Positions 7,691-16,121 are shown, numbered from the stretch's first letter. The stretch is DNA of 64,000 bases from Mesorhizobium sp. NZP2298 (GCF_013170825.1 NZ_CP033365.1:4042001-4106000), one strand, 5' to 3'. Program-made: numbers and translations. Notes: generated by a model not told the origin, from the letters alone.

Positions 7691-8425
7691 GTGGACCAGA
7701 ACAGCCTGCCACCCATTCAGACGACGGCGCGTGATGACGCTGTGCTGAAGGCATTGGTGGGCTTTGTTCGCGCCGAAGCCTTGCAGCCCGGCGAGCGGCT
7801 TCCGACCGAGCGTATCCTGGCCGAGCGGCTGAAGGTCAGCCGCAACACGGTGCGCGAGGCGCTGACGCGGTGGGAAGGGCTTGGCCTGGTCGAGCGCCGG
7901 CAAGGCAGCGGCACTTATCTCAAGGCGGCTGTGTCGCCCGACATGCTGCATATGCCGCTGACGCTGGCGGGCGGCAACGACTTCACCAGCCTGATGCAAA
8001 CGCTTGAAATCCGCCGCGCGCTGGAGGCGGAGGCCGCGGCTCTCTGCGCCGAGCGGGCGAGCCCGGCCGACATCGCCGAGATCGAGCGCAAGCTCGACAT
8101 CATGGAGCAGGCATTCCGTACCCGCGACGGCATGTCGTCTGAAGAGGACTGGGAGTTCCACCAGGCGGTCTACCGCGTCTCCGGCAATCCGCTGTTCGAA
8201 CAGATCATCGCCGCCATGCACGAGCTGTTCCATCGTTTCTGGGAGCATCCGCTGGGCGTGCGCGATTTCGGTCACGCCAGCTTTCCCTACCACCGCACCA
8301 TCTATGAGCGCATCGCCGCGCGCGACCCGCAGGGGGCCCGCGCCGAGGCACTCAAGCTGATCGCCACCGTCGAGGACGATCTCAAGCGCGGTGCCGCCAA
8401 ACTCAAACTTCCGAGCCAGACATGA
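7691..8425 (+). CDS. FadR-type GntR family transcriptional regulator
   Basis: 244 residues from GTG 7691, which has GGGAGGA four bases upstream; the longer frame from 7649 would run over the operator. The N-terminal winged HTH is LPTERILAERLKVSRNTVREALTRWEGLGLVERRQGSGTY (read in two parts, about residues 37-78). The C-terminal domain (about 90-235) is the all-helical FCD ligand-binding domain, with the metal-binding pattern Asp/His (EEDWEFHQAVYRVSGNPLF, then HRTIYERI). Such proteins usually repress the adjacent catabolic operon until its substrate or an intermediate binds. Its stop overlaps the next start (ATGA at 8422), so it is co-transcribed with the PLP enzyme and probably the ABC transporter. 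Confidence 0.92.
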   Translation: MDQNSLPPIQTTARDDAVLKALVGFVRAEALQPGERLPTERILAERLKVSRNTVREALTRWEGLGLVERRQGSGTYLKAAVSPDMLHMPLTLAGGNDFTSLMQTLEIRRALEAEAAALCAERASPADIAEIERKLDIMEQAFRTRDGMSSEEDWEFHQAVYRVSGNPLFEQIIAAMHELFHRFWEHPLGVRDFGHASFPYHRTIYERIAARDPQGARAEALKLIATVEDDLKRGAAKLKLPSQT

Positions 8426-9609
8426 ACGAGCATCCGAGCGGTTTCGATCACGATTATCTTGCCGAGGCGGCGACACTGCTGGCGCATGACGAACCGTTCC
8501 CCGGTGGCGCGGTGGTGCCGCCGATCTACCAGACCTCGCTGTTCACCTTCGCCAATTATGCCGAGATGGCCGACACCTTTGCCGGCAAGCGAAGGCAGCC
8601 GATCTATTCGCGCGGCGACAATCCGACGGTAATGGAATTCGAGGCGCGTGTTGCCGCCCTTGAGGGCGCCGAGGCCGCGCGCGGCTTTTCCAGCGGCATG
8701 GCGGCGATCAGCGCCACGGTGCTTGCCTTTGTCGGGGCGGGCGAGCGCATCGTGGCCGTGCGGAACTGCTACGGCGATGCCTACCGGCTGTTCGAACGGC
8801 TTTTGCCACGGCTCAACATCAAGGTCGATTACGTCGACGGTTCCGATCCCGATGCGGTGGCGGCGGCACTTCCCGGCGCCAAGCTGCTCTATCTGGAAAG
8901 TCCGACCTCGATGATGTTCGAGCTGCAGGATCTGCCGCATCTGACCCGGCTGGCCAAGGAGCAGGGCATCGTCACCACTATCGACAACTCCTGGGCGACG
9001 CCGGTTTTCCAGAAGCCGATCATGCATGGCGTCGACCTGGTGCTGCATTCAGCATCGAAATATCTCGGCGGCCACAGCGATACCGTCGCCGGCGTGGTGG
9101 CCGGCTCCGCAGCGCATATCAAGCACATCAACGAACAGACCTATTCCTATCTCGGCGGCAAGCTGTCGCCGTTCGAAGCATGGCTGCTGCTGCGCGGCCT
9201 GCGCACGCTGCCGCTGCGCCTGCCGCACCATATGAAGAGCGGGCTCACCATCGCCGAGCGGCTGAAGGCGCATGCCAATGTCGAGCGCGTCAACCATCCG
9301 GTTTATTCGAACCATCCGGGCAAGGCGACGCTGGCAGGCTATGCCGGTCTGTTCTCCTTCGAGGTGACGGACGATATCGACATCCCCGTCTTTGTCGATG
9401 CGCTGAAGTTTTTCCGCATCGGCGTCAGCTGGGGCGGGCATGAAAGCCTGGTCGTGCCGGCCAAGGCGTCGCTGGAGCAGACGCCGGGACTGAATTCGAT
9501 GGCGCGCTTCGGCGTCAGCCCCCGAACCATCCGCTTCAATGTCGGATTGGAAAGTGTCGAAGACCTCTGGGCCGACGTCGCCCAGGCCTTCGAAAAAGCC
9601 AGAAAATAA
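8422..9609 (+). CDS. PLP-dependent cystathionine beta-lyase / gamma-synthase family enzyme (MetC-like)
   Basis: 395 residues, Cys/Met metabolism PLP family (fold type I). YSRGDNPT (62-69) binds the cofactor phosphate of the neighbouring subunit. SSGMAAISA is the phosphate loop, TIDNSWATP provides the Asp for the pyridine N, and the Schiff-base Lys213 sits in SASKYLGGHSD. Family members carry out beta- or gamma-elimination or replacement on thioether amino acids. The operon context (GntR regulator and a sugar-type ABC importer) points to catabolism of an imported compound rather than methionine biosynthesis. It overlaps the regulator by four bases; the solute-binding protein follows after 29 bp. 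Confidence 0.9.
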   Translation: MNEHPSGFDHDYLAEAATLLAHDEPFPGGAVVPPIYQTSLFTFANYAEMADTFAGKRRQPIYSRGDNPTVMEFEARVAALEGAEAARGFSSGMAAISATVLAFVGAGERIVAVRNCYGDAYRLFERLLPRLNIKVDYVDGSDPDAVAAALPGAKLLYLESPTSMMFELQDLPHLTRLAKEQGIVTTIDNSWATPVFQKPIMHGVDLVLHSASKYLGGHSDTVAGVVAGSAAHIKHINEQTYSYLGGKLSPFEAWLLLRGLRTLPLRLPHHMKSGLTIAERLKAHANVERVNHPVYSNHPGKATLAGYAGLFSFEVTDDIDIPVFVDALKFFRIGVSWGGHESLVVPAKASLEQTPGLNSMARFGVSPRTIRFNVGLESVEDLWADVAQAFEKARK

Positions 9610-9638
9610 CAAGCGGGTTCAAAATGGGAGTCTTGAAC

Positions 9639-10916
9639 ATGAAAAAACTGACCATCATGCTTGCCACCGTTGCGGGGTTGGCGATTTCCGCCGGGAGCGC
9701 GCTGGCCGATTCGACCCTGAAGATGGTCGAAGTCATCACCAGCCCGCCGCGCACCGAATTCCTGAAAAAGCAGATCGCCGAGTTCGAGGCAGCCAATCCC
9801 GGCGTCAAGGTCGAGCTGATCTCGCTGCCCTGGGGGCAGGCTTTCGAAAAGTTCCTGACCATGGTGCAGGCCGGCGATACGCCCGACGTGGTCGAGATGC
9901 CGGAACGCTGGATGGGTCTCTATGCCAACAATGCCCAGCTCGAGGACCTCGGCCCCTACATGGCCAAGTGGGACGATGCCAAGACGCTCGGCGACCGCGC
10001 CAAGCAGTTCGGTTCGACGGTCAACAACACGCAGTTCATGATCCCTTACGGCTACTATGTGAACGCGCTGTTCTGGAACAAGAAGCTGTTCAAGGAAGCC
10101 GGCCTCGACGGTCCGCCGGCCACGCTCGACGAGTTCGTCGCCGATTCCAAGAAGATCTCCGCCATCCCGGGCAAGTATGGCTACTGCCTGCGCGGCGGGC
10201 CGGGCGCCTTCAACGGCATGCACATGTTCATGAACATCGCCGCAGGCAAGGGCGGCTACTTCAACGAGGACGGCACCTCGACCATCAATGACGAGGGCTC
10301 GGTCAAGGGCCTGCAGATGCTGGCCGACATGTACAAGGACGGGCTGGCGCCGAAGGATGCGGTGAGCTGGGGCTTCAACGAGACCGTCACCGGCTTCTAT
10401 TCCGGCACCTGCGCCATGCTGAACCAGGATCCGGACGCGCTGCTCGGCATCGCCGACAAGATGAGCGCCGACGACTTCGCCGTGGCGCCGCTCCCCGTTG
10501 GTCCGAGCGGCAAGTCGTATCCGACGCTCGGCTATGCCGGCTGGGCGATGTTCGCCAATTCGCAGCACAAGGACGACGCCTGGAAGCTGATGGCGACGCT
10601 GCTTTCGCCCAAGGACAATCTGGCATGGGCCAAGGAAGTCGGCGTCGTCCCGATCCACAATGGCGCCGACCAGGATCCTCATTTCAAGACCGAGCAGTTC
10701 AAGGGCTGGTTCACGGAACTGAGCGACAGCTCCAAATATGAAATGGTGACGCCGCCGACGCATCTGGAAAATCTCGGCAACTTCGTCGACCAGGTCGCGA
10801 TCAAGAACTTTCAGGAAGTGCTGCTTGGCCAGAAGACCGCCAAGGACGTCGCGGACCAATGGGCTGCCTTCCTGACCAAGGAACAGCAGGACTGGCTGGC
10901 GAAGAACAAGAAGTAG
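9639..10916 (+). CDS. ABC transporter extracellular solute-binding protein, carbohydrate (CUT1) type
   Basis: 425 residues from ATG 9639, preceded by GGGAG at 9626-9630; an in-frame ATG at 9624 overlaps that site. A cleavable signal peptide (MKKLTIMLATVAGLAISAG, cleavage after SALA at about 23) sends it to the periplasm. The mature protein has family 1 solute-binding features: EFEAANPGVKVELISLPWG, AGDTPDVVEMPERWMG, and a C-terminal WAKEVGVVPIH. It delivers a substrate, normally an oligosaccharide or sugar-like compound, to the two permeases downstream. The operon breaks off for 176 bp after it, where a RIME-type palindromic repeat sits. Confidence 0.93.
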   Translation: MKKLTIMLATVAGLAISAGSALADSTLKMVEVITSPPRTEFLKKQIAEFEAANPGVKVELISLPWGQAFEKFLTMVQAGDTPDVVEMPERWMGLYANNAQLEDLGPYMAKWDDAKTLGDRAKQFGSTVNNTQFMIPYGYYVNALFWNKKLFKEAGLDGPPATLDEFVADSKKISAIPGKYGYCLRGGPGAFNGMHMFMNIAAGKGGYFNEDGTSTINDEGSVKGLQMLADMYKDGLAPKDAVSWGFNETVTGFYSGTCAMLNQDPDALLGIADKMSADDFAVAPLPVGPSGKSYPTLGYAGWAMFANSQHKDDAWKLMATLLSPKDNLAWAKEVGVVPIHNGADQDPHFKTEQFKGWFTELSDSSKYEMVTPPTHLENLGNFVDQVAIKNFQEVLLGQKTAKDVADQWAAFLTKEQQDWLAKNKK

Positions 10917-10924
10917 TTTTGTTC

Positions 10925-11050
10925 CCTTCTCCCCGTTCGCGGGGAGAAGGTGTCACGAAGTGACGGATGAGGGGCGGCGCAACGCCTCGATAGACTGGCG
11001 CTGCCCTTCATCTGCCTGCCGGCATCTTCTCCCCGCAAACGGGGAGAAGG
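10925..11050. repeat. RIME-type intergenic palindromic element
   Basis: Two strong palindromes bracket the element: CCTTCTCCCCGTTCGC-GGGGAGAAGG (10925-10950) and CTTCTCCCCGCAAACGGGGAGAAG (11026-11050). Between them lie TGTCACGAAGTGAC and CTTCATCTGCCTGCCGGCA. This pattern is that of the Rhizobium-specific intergenic mosaic elements (RIME1) found in many rhizobial genomes. It sits inside an operon, between the solute-binding protein and first permease genes, where the transcribed hairpins could stabilise the upstream mRNA and lower downstream expression. Confidence 0.85.
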
Positions 11051-11092
11051 ACGCTGTCCCCGACGCCGCTCCAGGGAGCCGATCCTCACCCA

Positions 11093-12016
11093 ATGACCTA
11101 TGCCGTGTCCGAAATACGATCCGCCGGCAAGCCGCGCCGCAAGCGGCTGTCGCATGCCGTCATCGAGCCCTGGCTCTATCTCAGCCCGGCGATCATCCTG
11201 CTGATCGTGGTGCTGTTGGTGCCGCTGATCATCGGCATCAGCTACTCCTTCCGCAAATTCTCGGCCTTCAAGTCGGAATATGTCGGGCTCGGCCAGTATC
11301 AGGCGATGCTGTCGGATCAGGTTCTGGGGCAAGCCCTGATCAACACGCTGTGGTGGACGATCGCCAGCCTGTTCTTCCAATTCTTCCTCGGTCTTGGCCT
11401 GGCGCTGCTGCTCGACAAGCCGTTCTGGGGTCGCAAGTTGGTGCAGGCTCTGGTGTTCCTGCCCTGGGCGGTACCGTCCTTCCTGTCCGGGCTGACCTGG
11501 GCCTGGCTGTTCAACCCTATCATCGGGCCGCTGCCGCATTGGCTGTACGCGCTGGGGCTCAAGGCTGAGCCGACCAATGTGCTCTCCGATCCCGCCACGG
11601 CGATGTGGGGGCCGATCGTCGCCAATGTCTGGTTCGGTATTCCGTTCTTCGCCATCACGCTTCTGGCGGCGCTGAAGTCTATCCCGTCCGAAATGCACGA
11701 GGCGGCGGCGATCGACGGCGCTTCGCCCTGGCAGCGCTTCACCAAGGTGACGCTGCCATTCCTCGCGCCGACCATCGCCATCACGGTGATGCTGCGCACC
11801 ATCTGGATCGCCACCTTCGCCGACCTGATTTTCGTCATGACCGAGGGCGGGCCGGCTGGTTCCACCAATACGGTGCCGGTCTATATCTATGTCAGCGCCT
11901 TCAAGTCACTGGACAAGGGCTATGCCTCGGCGGTAGCCGTATTGCTGCTCGTGCTGTTGATCGCCTATGCAATCGCGCTGATCGCCATCCGCCGCTCCCT
12001 GGTGAGGCACGTCTGA
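11093..12016 (+). CDS. ABC transporter permease, MalF/UgpA type
   Basis: 307 residues with six predicted membrane segments (first at about 31-52, LYLSPAIILLIVVLLVPLI). The cytoplasmic EAA loop EAAAIDGASPWQRFTKVTLP, which contacts the ATPase, is present near residue 205. It forms the inner-membrane channel with the next gene product. It belongs to the CUT1 sugar family, and the length is normal. AGGGAG lies 14 bases before the ATG, a rather long gap, and the RIME element is just upstream. Its TGA overlaps the next ATG. Confidence 0.92.
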   Translation: MTYAVSEIRSAGKPRRKRLSHAVIEPWLYLSPAIILLIVVLLVPLIIGISYSFRKFSAFKSEYVGLGQYQAMLSDQVLGQALINTLWWTIASLFFQFFLGLGLALLLDKPFWGRKLVQALVFLPWAVPSFLSGLTWAWLFNPIIGPLPHWLYALGLKAEPTNVLSDPATAMWGPIVANVWFGIPFFAITLLAALKSIPSEMHEAAAIDGASPWQRFTKVTLPFLAPTIAITVMLRTIWIATFADLIFVMTEGGPAGSTNTVPVYIYVSAFKSLDKGYASAVAVLLLVLLIAYAIALIAIRRSLVRHV

Positions 12017-12864
12017 TGATCGCGGGACGCTCTGCTTCACAACGGTTCTTTGGTGGTATCGGCCTCTACGCGGCGATCGCCGCCTATGTGATCTTCGCCC
12101 TGTTCCCGATCTACTGGACGCTGAAGATCTCGGTGACGCCGGAGCGGCTGCTCTATTCCGAAGGCATCACCTTCTGGCCGTCGCGCACGACGTTGCAGAA
12201 TTTCGTCACCGTGCTCGAGGCCACCGATTTCCCGCGCTATTTCCTCAACAGCGTCATCGTCTCCGTGTCGACGGCGGCATTGGTGACGGTGATCGCCACG
12301 CTCGCCGGTTACGCCATGTCGCGTTTCACCTTTCGCGGCAAGGCGGTGCTGGCGCTGATGCTGCTTTTGACCCAGACTTTTCCGCTGGTGATGGTCATTC
12401 CGCCGATCTACCGCGTCATGGGTCAGATCGGGCTGATCAACAGCCTGACCGGGCTGATCGTCATCTACACCGCCTTCAACACCGCCTTCGCCACCTTCCT
12501 GATGCAATCCTTCTTCGATGGCATCCCGAAGGATCTGGAAGAGGCGGCGATGATCGACGGTTGTACGCGTGCGCAGGCAATGCGCCGGGTGATCGTGCCG
12601 CTGACGCTGCCCGGCATGGGCGCCACGCTTGGCTTTGTCTTCACCGCCGCCTGGAGTGAGCTCCTGTTCGCGCTGATGCTGATTTCCAGCGACGATCAGA
12701 AGACCTTCGCCGTCGGCTTGCTCACCTTCATCGGCAAATTCGCCGTCGACTGGGGGCAGATGATGGCGGCGTCGATCCTGGCGCTGATCCCTGTCTGTAT
12801 CTTCTTCGCCTTCCTGCAACGCTATCTCGTCACCGGCCTGACCGCCGGCGCCGTCAAAGGATAG
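12016..12864 (+). CDS. ABC transporter permease, MalG/UgpE type
   Basis: 282 residues from ATG 12016, which overlaps the stop of the first permease (TGATG). The frame is open further upstream, but that part is antisense-like shadow inside the first permease. Six membrane segments are expected. The EAA loop is [21 protein letters not shown] near residue 175. It pairs with the first permease to form the importer channel. The ATPase gene follows after four bases. Confidence 0.92.
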   Translation: MIAGRSASQRFFGGIGLYAAIAAYVIFALFPIYWTLKISVTPERLLYSEGITFWPSRTTLQNFVTVLEATDFPRYFLNSVIVSVSTAALVTVIATLAGYAMSRFTFRGKAVLALMLLLTQTFPLVMVIPPIYRVMGQIGLINSLTGLIVIYTAFNTAFATFLMQSFFDGIPKDLEEAAMIDGCTRAQAMRRVIVPLTLPGMGATLGFVFTAAWSELLFALMLISSDDQKTFAVGLLTFIGKFAVDWGQMMAASILALIPVCIFFAFLQRYLVTGLTAGAVKG

Positions 12865-12868
12865 ACCG

Positions 12869-13936
12869 ATGGCCTCTGTCACGCTCGAAAAGGTCCGCAA
12901 GGATTACGGCGCCGTCCGCGTCCTGCATGCGGTCGACCTTGAAATCGCCGACGGCGAATTTGTCGTTCTGGTCGGTCCATCCGGCTGCGGGAAATCGACA
13001 CTGCTGCGCATGATCGCCGGGCTGGAGGAAGCCTCCGGCGGCGAGATCCGTATCGGTGAGCAATTGGTCAACGACGTGGCGCCCAAGGATCGCGACATCG
13101 CCATGGTCTTCCAGTCCTATGCGCTTTATCCGCACATGGATGTGTCGAAGAACATGGGCTTCAGCCTGATGCTGCGCAAGGCCGAGAAGCCGGCGATCGA
13201 TGCCAGGGTGGATGGCGCGGCCAAGCGGCTGGGCCTGGACACCTACCTTCAGCGCTTGCCGCGGCAGCTGTCCGGCGGCCAACGCCAGCGCGTCGCCATG
13301 GGCCGCGCCATCGTGCGTGATCCCAAGGTCTTCCTGTTCGATGAGCCGCTGTCCAACCTCGATGCCAAGCTGCGCGTCCATATGCGGGCCGAGATCAAGG
13401 CGCTGCACCAGCAACTGAAGACCACCTCGGTCTATGTCACGCACGACCAGATCGAGGCTATGACCATGGCTGACCGGATCGTCGTCATGCATGACGGGCT
13501 GATCCAGCAGGTTGGCGCGCCGCTCGATCTCTATGACCGTCCGGCCAACGTGTTCGTTGCCGGTTTCATCGGCTCGCCGGGCATGAATTTCCTGCCGGCG
13601 ACGGTTCGCAAGGGCGAGGTACCGGAAGCGGTGCTGGCTGATGGCCAGGCGCTGAAACTGCCGGATGGCCCGCCGCTCAGCGACGGCGATGCCATTACCA
13701 TCGGCCTGCGGCCCGAGCATATCCGGTTGGCCGATGACGGCGCGCTACAGGGCGAGGTAGGGGTCGTGGAGCCGCTCGGCCTCTCGACACAGTTCTACGT
13801 CGCGCTGGCCGGCCAGCAGCTTTGCGTCTTTGCCATGGGACGCGCCGGCGTCAAGCCCGGCGACATCGTGCGGTTGGCGGCCGATCCGACGTCGCTGCAT
13901 CTGTTCGATCCGAAAAGCGGCGATCGCATCGGCTGA
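12869..13936 (+). CDS. ABC transporter ATP-binding protein, UgpC/MsmK/MalK type
   Basis: 355 residues. Walker A is GPSGCGKST (36-44), the Q-loop lies in VFQSYALYPHM, the signature is LSGGQRQRVAMGRA, Walker B is VFLFDEPLSNLDA, and the switch His is in VYVTHDQIEAMTMAD. A C-terminal TOBE/OB domain (about 240-350, IGLRPEHIRLADDG) is typical of CUT1 importers and may be regulatory. It energises import by the two permeases. It is the last gene of the operon and is followed by a strong bidirectional terminator. Confidence 0.94.
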   Translation: MASVTLEKVRKDYGAVRVLHAVDLEIADGEFVVLVGPSGCGKSTLLRMIAGLEEASGGEIRIGEQLVNDVAPKDRDIAMVFQSYALYPHMDVSKNMGFSLMLRKAEKPAIDARVDGAAKRLGLDTYLQRLPRQLSGGQRQRVAMGRAIVRDPKVFLFDEPLSNLDAKLRVHMRAEIKALHQQLKTTSVYVTHDQIEAMTMADRIVVMHDGLIQQVGAPLDLYDRPANVFVAGFIGSPGMNFLPATVRKGEVPEAVLADGQALKLPDGPPLSDGDAITIGLRPEHIRLADDGALQGEVGVVEPLGLSTQFYVALAGQQLCVFAMGRAGVKPGDIVRLAADPTSLHLFDPKSGDRIG

Positions 13937-13981
13937 AGGAAATTCAGCCGGGCTGAGGGAGCGAGCCCGCAGCCTCTGCCC

Positions 13982-14024
13982 TGCAAACAAAAACGCCGCC
14001 CGATGGGCGGCGTTTTTGTTTGCA
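13982..14024. terminator. Bidirectional intrinsic terminator
   Basis: Perfect 20-base arms (13982-14001 and 14005-14024) with a three-base loop. The stem core is GCCGCC/GGCGGC flanked by AAAAAC and GTTTTT, so both strands end in a T-run. It separates the plus-strand transporter operon from the minus-strand rpmG and can serve both. Confidence 0.9.
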
Positions 14025-14038
14025 AGGGAAAACCCAGA

Positions 14039-14206
14039 TTACTTGATCTTGGTTTCCTTGAATTCGACGTGCTTCTTGGCGACCGGATCGTACTTGCGGA
14101 ACGACAGCTTGTCGGTCTTGGTACGGCTGTTCTTGCTGGTGACGTAGAAGAAACCGGTGTCGGCGGTCGACAGAAGCTTGATCTTGATGTTTGCGGCTTT
14201 GGCCAT
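14039..14206 (-). CDS. rpmG: 50S ribosomal protein L33
   Basis: 55 residues. It starts [19 protein letters not shown], continues [20 protein letters not shown], and ends ETKIK, a full-length bacterial L33 of the Cys-free (zinc-independent) type, since no CxxC pairs are present. It is part of the large ribosomal subunit near the E site. The promoter at 14285-14313 lies about 80 bases before the ATG, and the shared terminator lies just after the stop. In many alphaproteobacteria it follows pleD; here the two are about 10 kb apart. Confidence 0.95.
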   Translation of the reverse strand: MAKAANIKIKLLSTADTGFFYVTSKNSRTKTDKLSFRKYDPVAKKHVEFKETKIK

Positions 14207-14284
14207 GATCTCAGTCCGTTATGTTCGTGGGGTTTTGGCCGCTGGAGCACGGGAAAACACCCGGACGCGGGAAACTTGGCGCGA

Positions 14285-14313
14285 CACATAAAGAACGTGC
14301 CTGGAAAGTCAAG
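14285..14313 (-). promoter_or_regulatory. Sigma-70-type promoter of rpmG
   Basis: Read on the minus strand, CTTGAC, 17 bases, then TATGTG. CTTGAC is the preferred -35 form in rhizobia. The start codon is about 80 bases downstream. Confidence 0.65.
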
Positions 14314-14360
14314 CCCGGCGGACCTGAAGTGGCCCGTCCGGGAAGCCCATTGCGCGTAAA

Positions 14361-14819
14361 TCAGACGTTTTCCGTCTCTGGCACGGCAACCTTCTTCCAA
14401 TCTCCGGTCGTGTTCCACCAACGATTCGGATTGGCGCGGTCATCCAGCCCCTTGGATCGGCTGGCGAGGATCGGCTGGAGGCGGATCACCGGCTCCTGAT
14501 AGGAATGGGCCTGGAAAATCGCCTCGACGACGCGGCTTGCCAGCGCCTGGTCGTCAGGCAGTTCGAATGAAACCTCGACCGTGCCCAGGCGGCGGCGCAA
14601 TTCGATTTCGGCCCCGGCCGCGGCCCCTTCAAGCGGCCTGTAGCGCTCGATGCCGTGTCCCGACTGATAGGCGTTGCGGTCGTACTTGCCCATGGCCAGC
14701 GGGGCGATCGCAACGACCGCCTCCATGATGCGGTCGACATCCGCGGCCGGGGCCTGGAAGGTCACAAGCAGCAGGAGCGTCATTCGCAATGATGTGGTTT
14801 CAAAGCCGCTGTCGATCAT
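14361..14819 (-). CDS. YqfO/CutA-fold small protein (annotated in relatives as structural toxin protein RtxA)
   Basis: 152 residues. The core (about 13-115) has the pattern of the NIF3-insert/YqfO domain: LLLLVTFQAPAADVDRIMEA, then GKYDRNAYQSGHGIERYRPLEG, then FELPDDQALASRVVEAIFQAHSYQEPVIRL. The HxYxEP segment is characteristic. Databases often call such proteins RtxA, a misleading name; no toxin features are present. The fold is related to trimeric CutA-like metal or nucleotide sensors; function is unknown. The start at 14819 has GAGG eight bases upstream; M13 (14783) is an alternative. The ribosome-binding site is partly inside an inverted repeat. Confidence 0.65.
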   Translation of the reverse strand: MIDSGFETTSLRMTLLLLVTFQAPAADVDRIMEAVVAIAPLAMGKYDRNAYQSGHGIERYRPLEGAAAGAEIELRRRLGTVEVSFELPDDQALASRVVEAIFQAHSYQEPVIRLQPILASRSKGLDDRANPNRWWNTTGDWKKVAVPETENV

Positions 14820-14821
14820 GG

Positions 14822-14855
14822 GAGTGTCCTCAACTTCCGTTTTTGGGGGACACTC
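14822..14855 (-). promoter_or_regulatory. Inverted repeat overlapping a ribosome-binding site
   Basis: On the minus strand, GAGTGTCC (14855-14848), an 18-base loop, then GGACACTC (14829-14822). The GG of the likely Shine-Dalgarno GAGG (14831-14828) is in the 3' arm, eight bases before ATG 14819. If transcribed, the hairpin would partly hide the ribosome-binding site. Confidence 0.5.
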
Positions 14856-14867
14856 TTTTAACCTGAC

Positions 14868-14893
14868 GCTGCTGACACGGTTCTGTCAGCAGC
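14868..14893 (-). terminator. Hairpin after the MFS gene
   Basis: Ten-base arms GCTGCTGACA (14868-14877) and TGTCAGCAGC (14884-14893) with a six-base loop, 18 bases past the MFS stop on the minus strand. TTAAAAG follows, with no real T-run, so termination would be weak. Confidence 0.45.
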
Positions 14894-14911
14894 GGTCGCT
14901 ATCTCAAAGGG

Positions 14912-16090
14912 TCAAAGGAGAATCTTGCGGACGAGCCTGACGCCAACCAGCGCCATGTAGGCGCCAAAGAACAGGCCGAGCGACCAGCCGAAACCGGACG
15001 GACCGAACGCGTCCATGCCGATGCCGATCGCCTGCGGGCCAAGCACCATGCCGACACCATAGCAGAGCACGAAGGCGGCGTTGGCGGATGCCAGTTCATG
15101 GCCGGAAAGCTGCGAGCCGAGGTGGGCAAGGCCGATCGTGTACATGGCGGCGACAACACCGCCCCAGACGAACAGAAGCGCGGCCATCAGGTGCCAATTC
15201 TGGGCGAAGAAGGGCATGAAGACCGTGCCGGCAAGGCCGACGGTGGCGCAGGCGAGCAGCAGATAGCGGCGGTCGCTGACCCGGTCGCTGATCATGCCGA
15301 TCGGGATCTGCAGCAGCACATTGCCGAGACCGATCATGGTCAGCAGCAATGCGGCGTCGGCTTCCGAATAGCCGATGCGGTTGCCGTAGATCGGAAACAG
15401 CGCGAAGCCGCCGGTTTCGACCGCACCGAATACCAGCACGGCGGCGGTCGCCGATGGCACCAACCAGATGTAGCGAAGGAAGTTGCTGGTCTCGCCATCG
15501 GCAACGATGGAGGGGCTTTCATTGCGCGCGGCCAGCACCGGTATCGCGGCCAGCGTCACCAGTACGATGATGACGCCGAACGGCCTGAAGCCGGAGCTGC
15601 CAAGATGGGCGAACAGCCACGGTCCGGCGGCAAAGCCGAGCGACAGGACGGTGGCGTAGATGCCAAGCACAAGACCGCGCCGGTGCGGCGGTGCCGACGT
15701 GCTGATCCAGAATTCCGACAGGATGAACAGCACCGTCAACGCGATATGAAGCACGATGCGCAGCGGAAACCACATCCAGAAGTCGGGCGCGAAATGGAAG
15801 CCGACGAAGGCGAGGGCGCCGGCGGCGATCATCCCAATCATGGTCCAGGCGACGCCGAAGCGCATGGCGAGCGGTGTGGCTAACGGCGCACCGGCGATCG
15901 AGGCCAGGCCGGCGACGGCGGTGTTAAGGCCGATCATCGAAGCCGAGTGGCCCCGCGTTTCCAGGATGACGCTGAGCAGGGGCATGCCGAGGCCAATGGC
16001 GATGCCGACGACGCTGATCGACGAGATCGCCGCCACCATCGGCAGCCAGTGTACGCGTTCGTCGCCCTTGGGTTGGGTATCGACCGTCAT
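14912..16090 (-). CDS. Major facilitator superfamily transporter
   Basis: 392 residues from ATG 16090. The frame stays open to 16150, but that extension runs through a dispersed repeat, so the shorter start is preferred. Twelve membrane helices are expected. The loop 2-3 motif is degenerate (GAPLATPLAMRFGVAW), and the equivalent in the second half is IGMISDRVSDRRY. The overall pattern (APPHRRGLVLGIYATVLSLGFAAGPWL in two parts) resembles the YcaD/TetA-like drug or metabolite exporters. Substrate unknown. It lies in the minus-strand block rpmG-MFS-NUDIX-DUF983-rnr-topA. Confidence 0.85.
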   Translation of the reverse strand: MTVDTQPKGDERVHWLPMVAAISSISVVGIAIGLGMPLLSVILETRGHSASMIGLNTAVAGLASIAGAPLATPLAMRFGVAWTMIGMIAAGALAFVGFHFAPDFWMWFPLRIVLHIALTVLFILSEFWISTSAPPHRRGLVLGIYATVLSLGFAAGPWLFAHLGSSGFRPFGVIIVLVTLAAIPVLAARNESPSIVADGETSNFLRYIWLVPSATAAVLVFGAVETGGFALFPIYGNRIGYSEADAALLLTMIGLGNVLLQIPIGMISDRVSDRRYLLLACATVGLAGTVFMPFFAQNWHLMAALLFVWGGVVAAMYTIGLAHLGSQLSGHELASANAAFVLCYGVGMVLGPQAIGIGMDAFGPSGFGWSLGLFFGAYMALVGVRLVRKILL

Positions 16091-16121
16091 GGGATGCTGA
16101 ATACTCTGTCTCTTTGATCTT

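Noticed and set aside
14361..14819. A genuine RTX toxin gene, as the RtxA name in databases would suggest
   Set aside because: The protein is 152 residues with a YqfO/CutA-like core and no glycine-rich calcium repeats.
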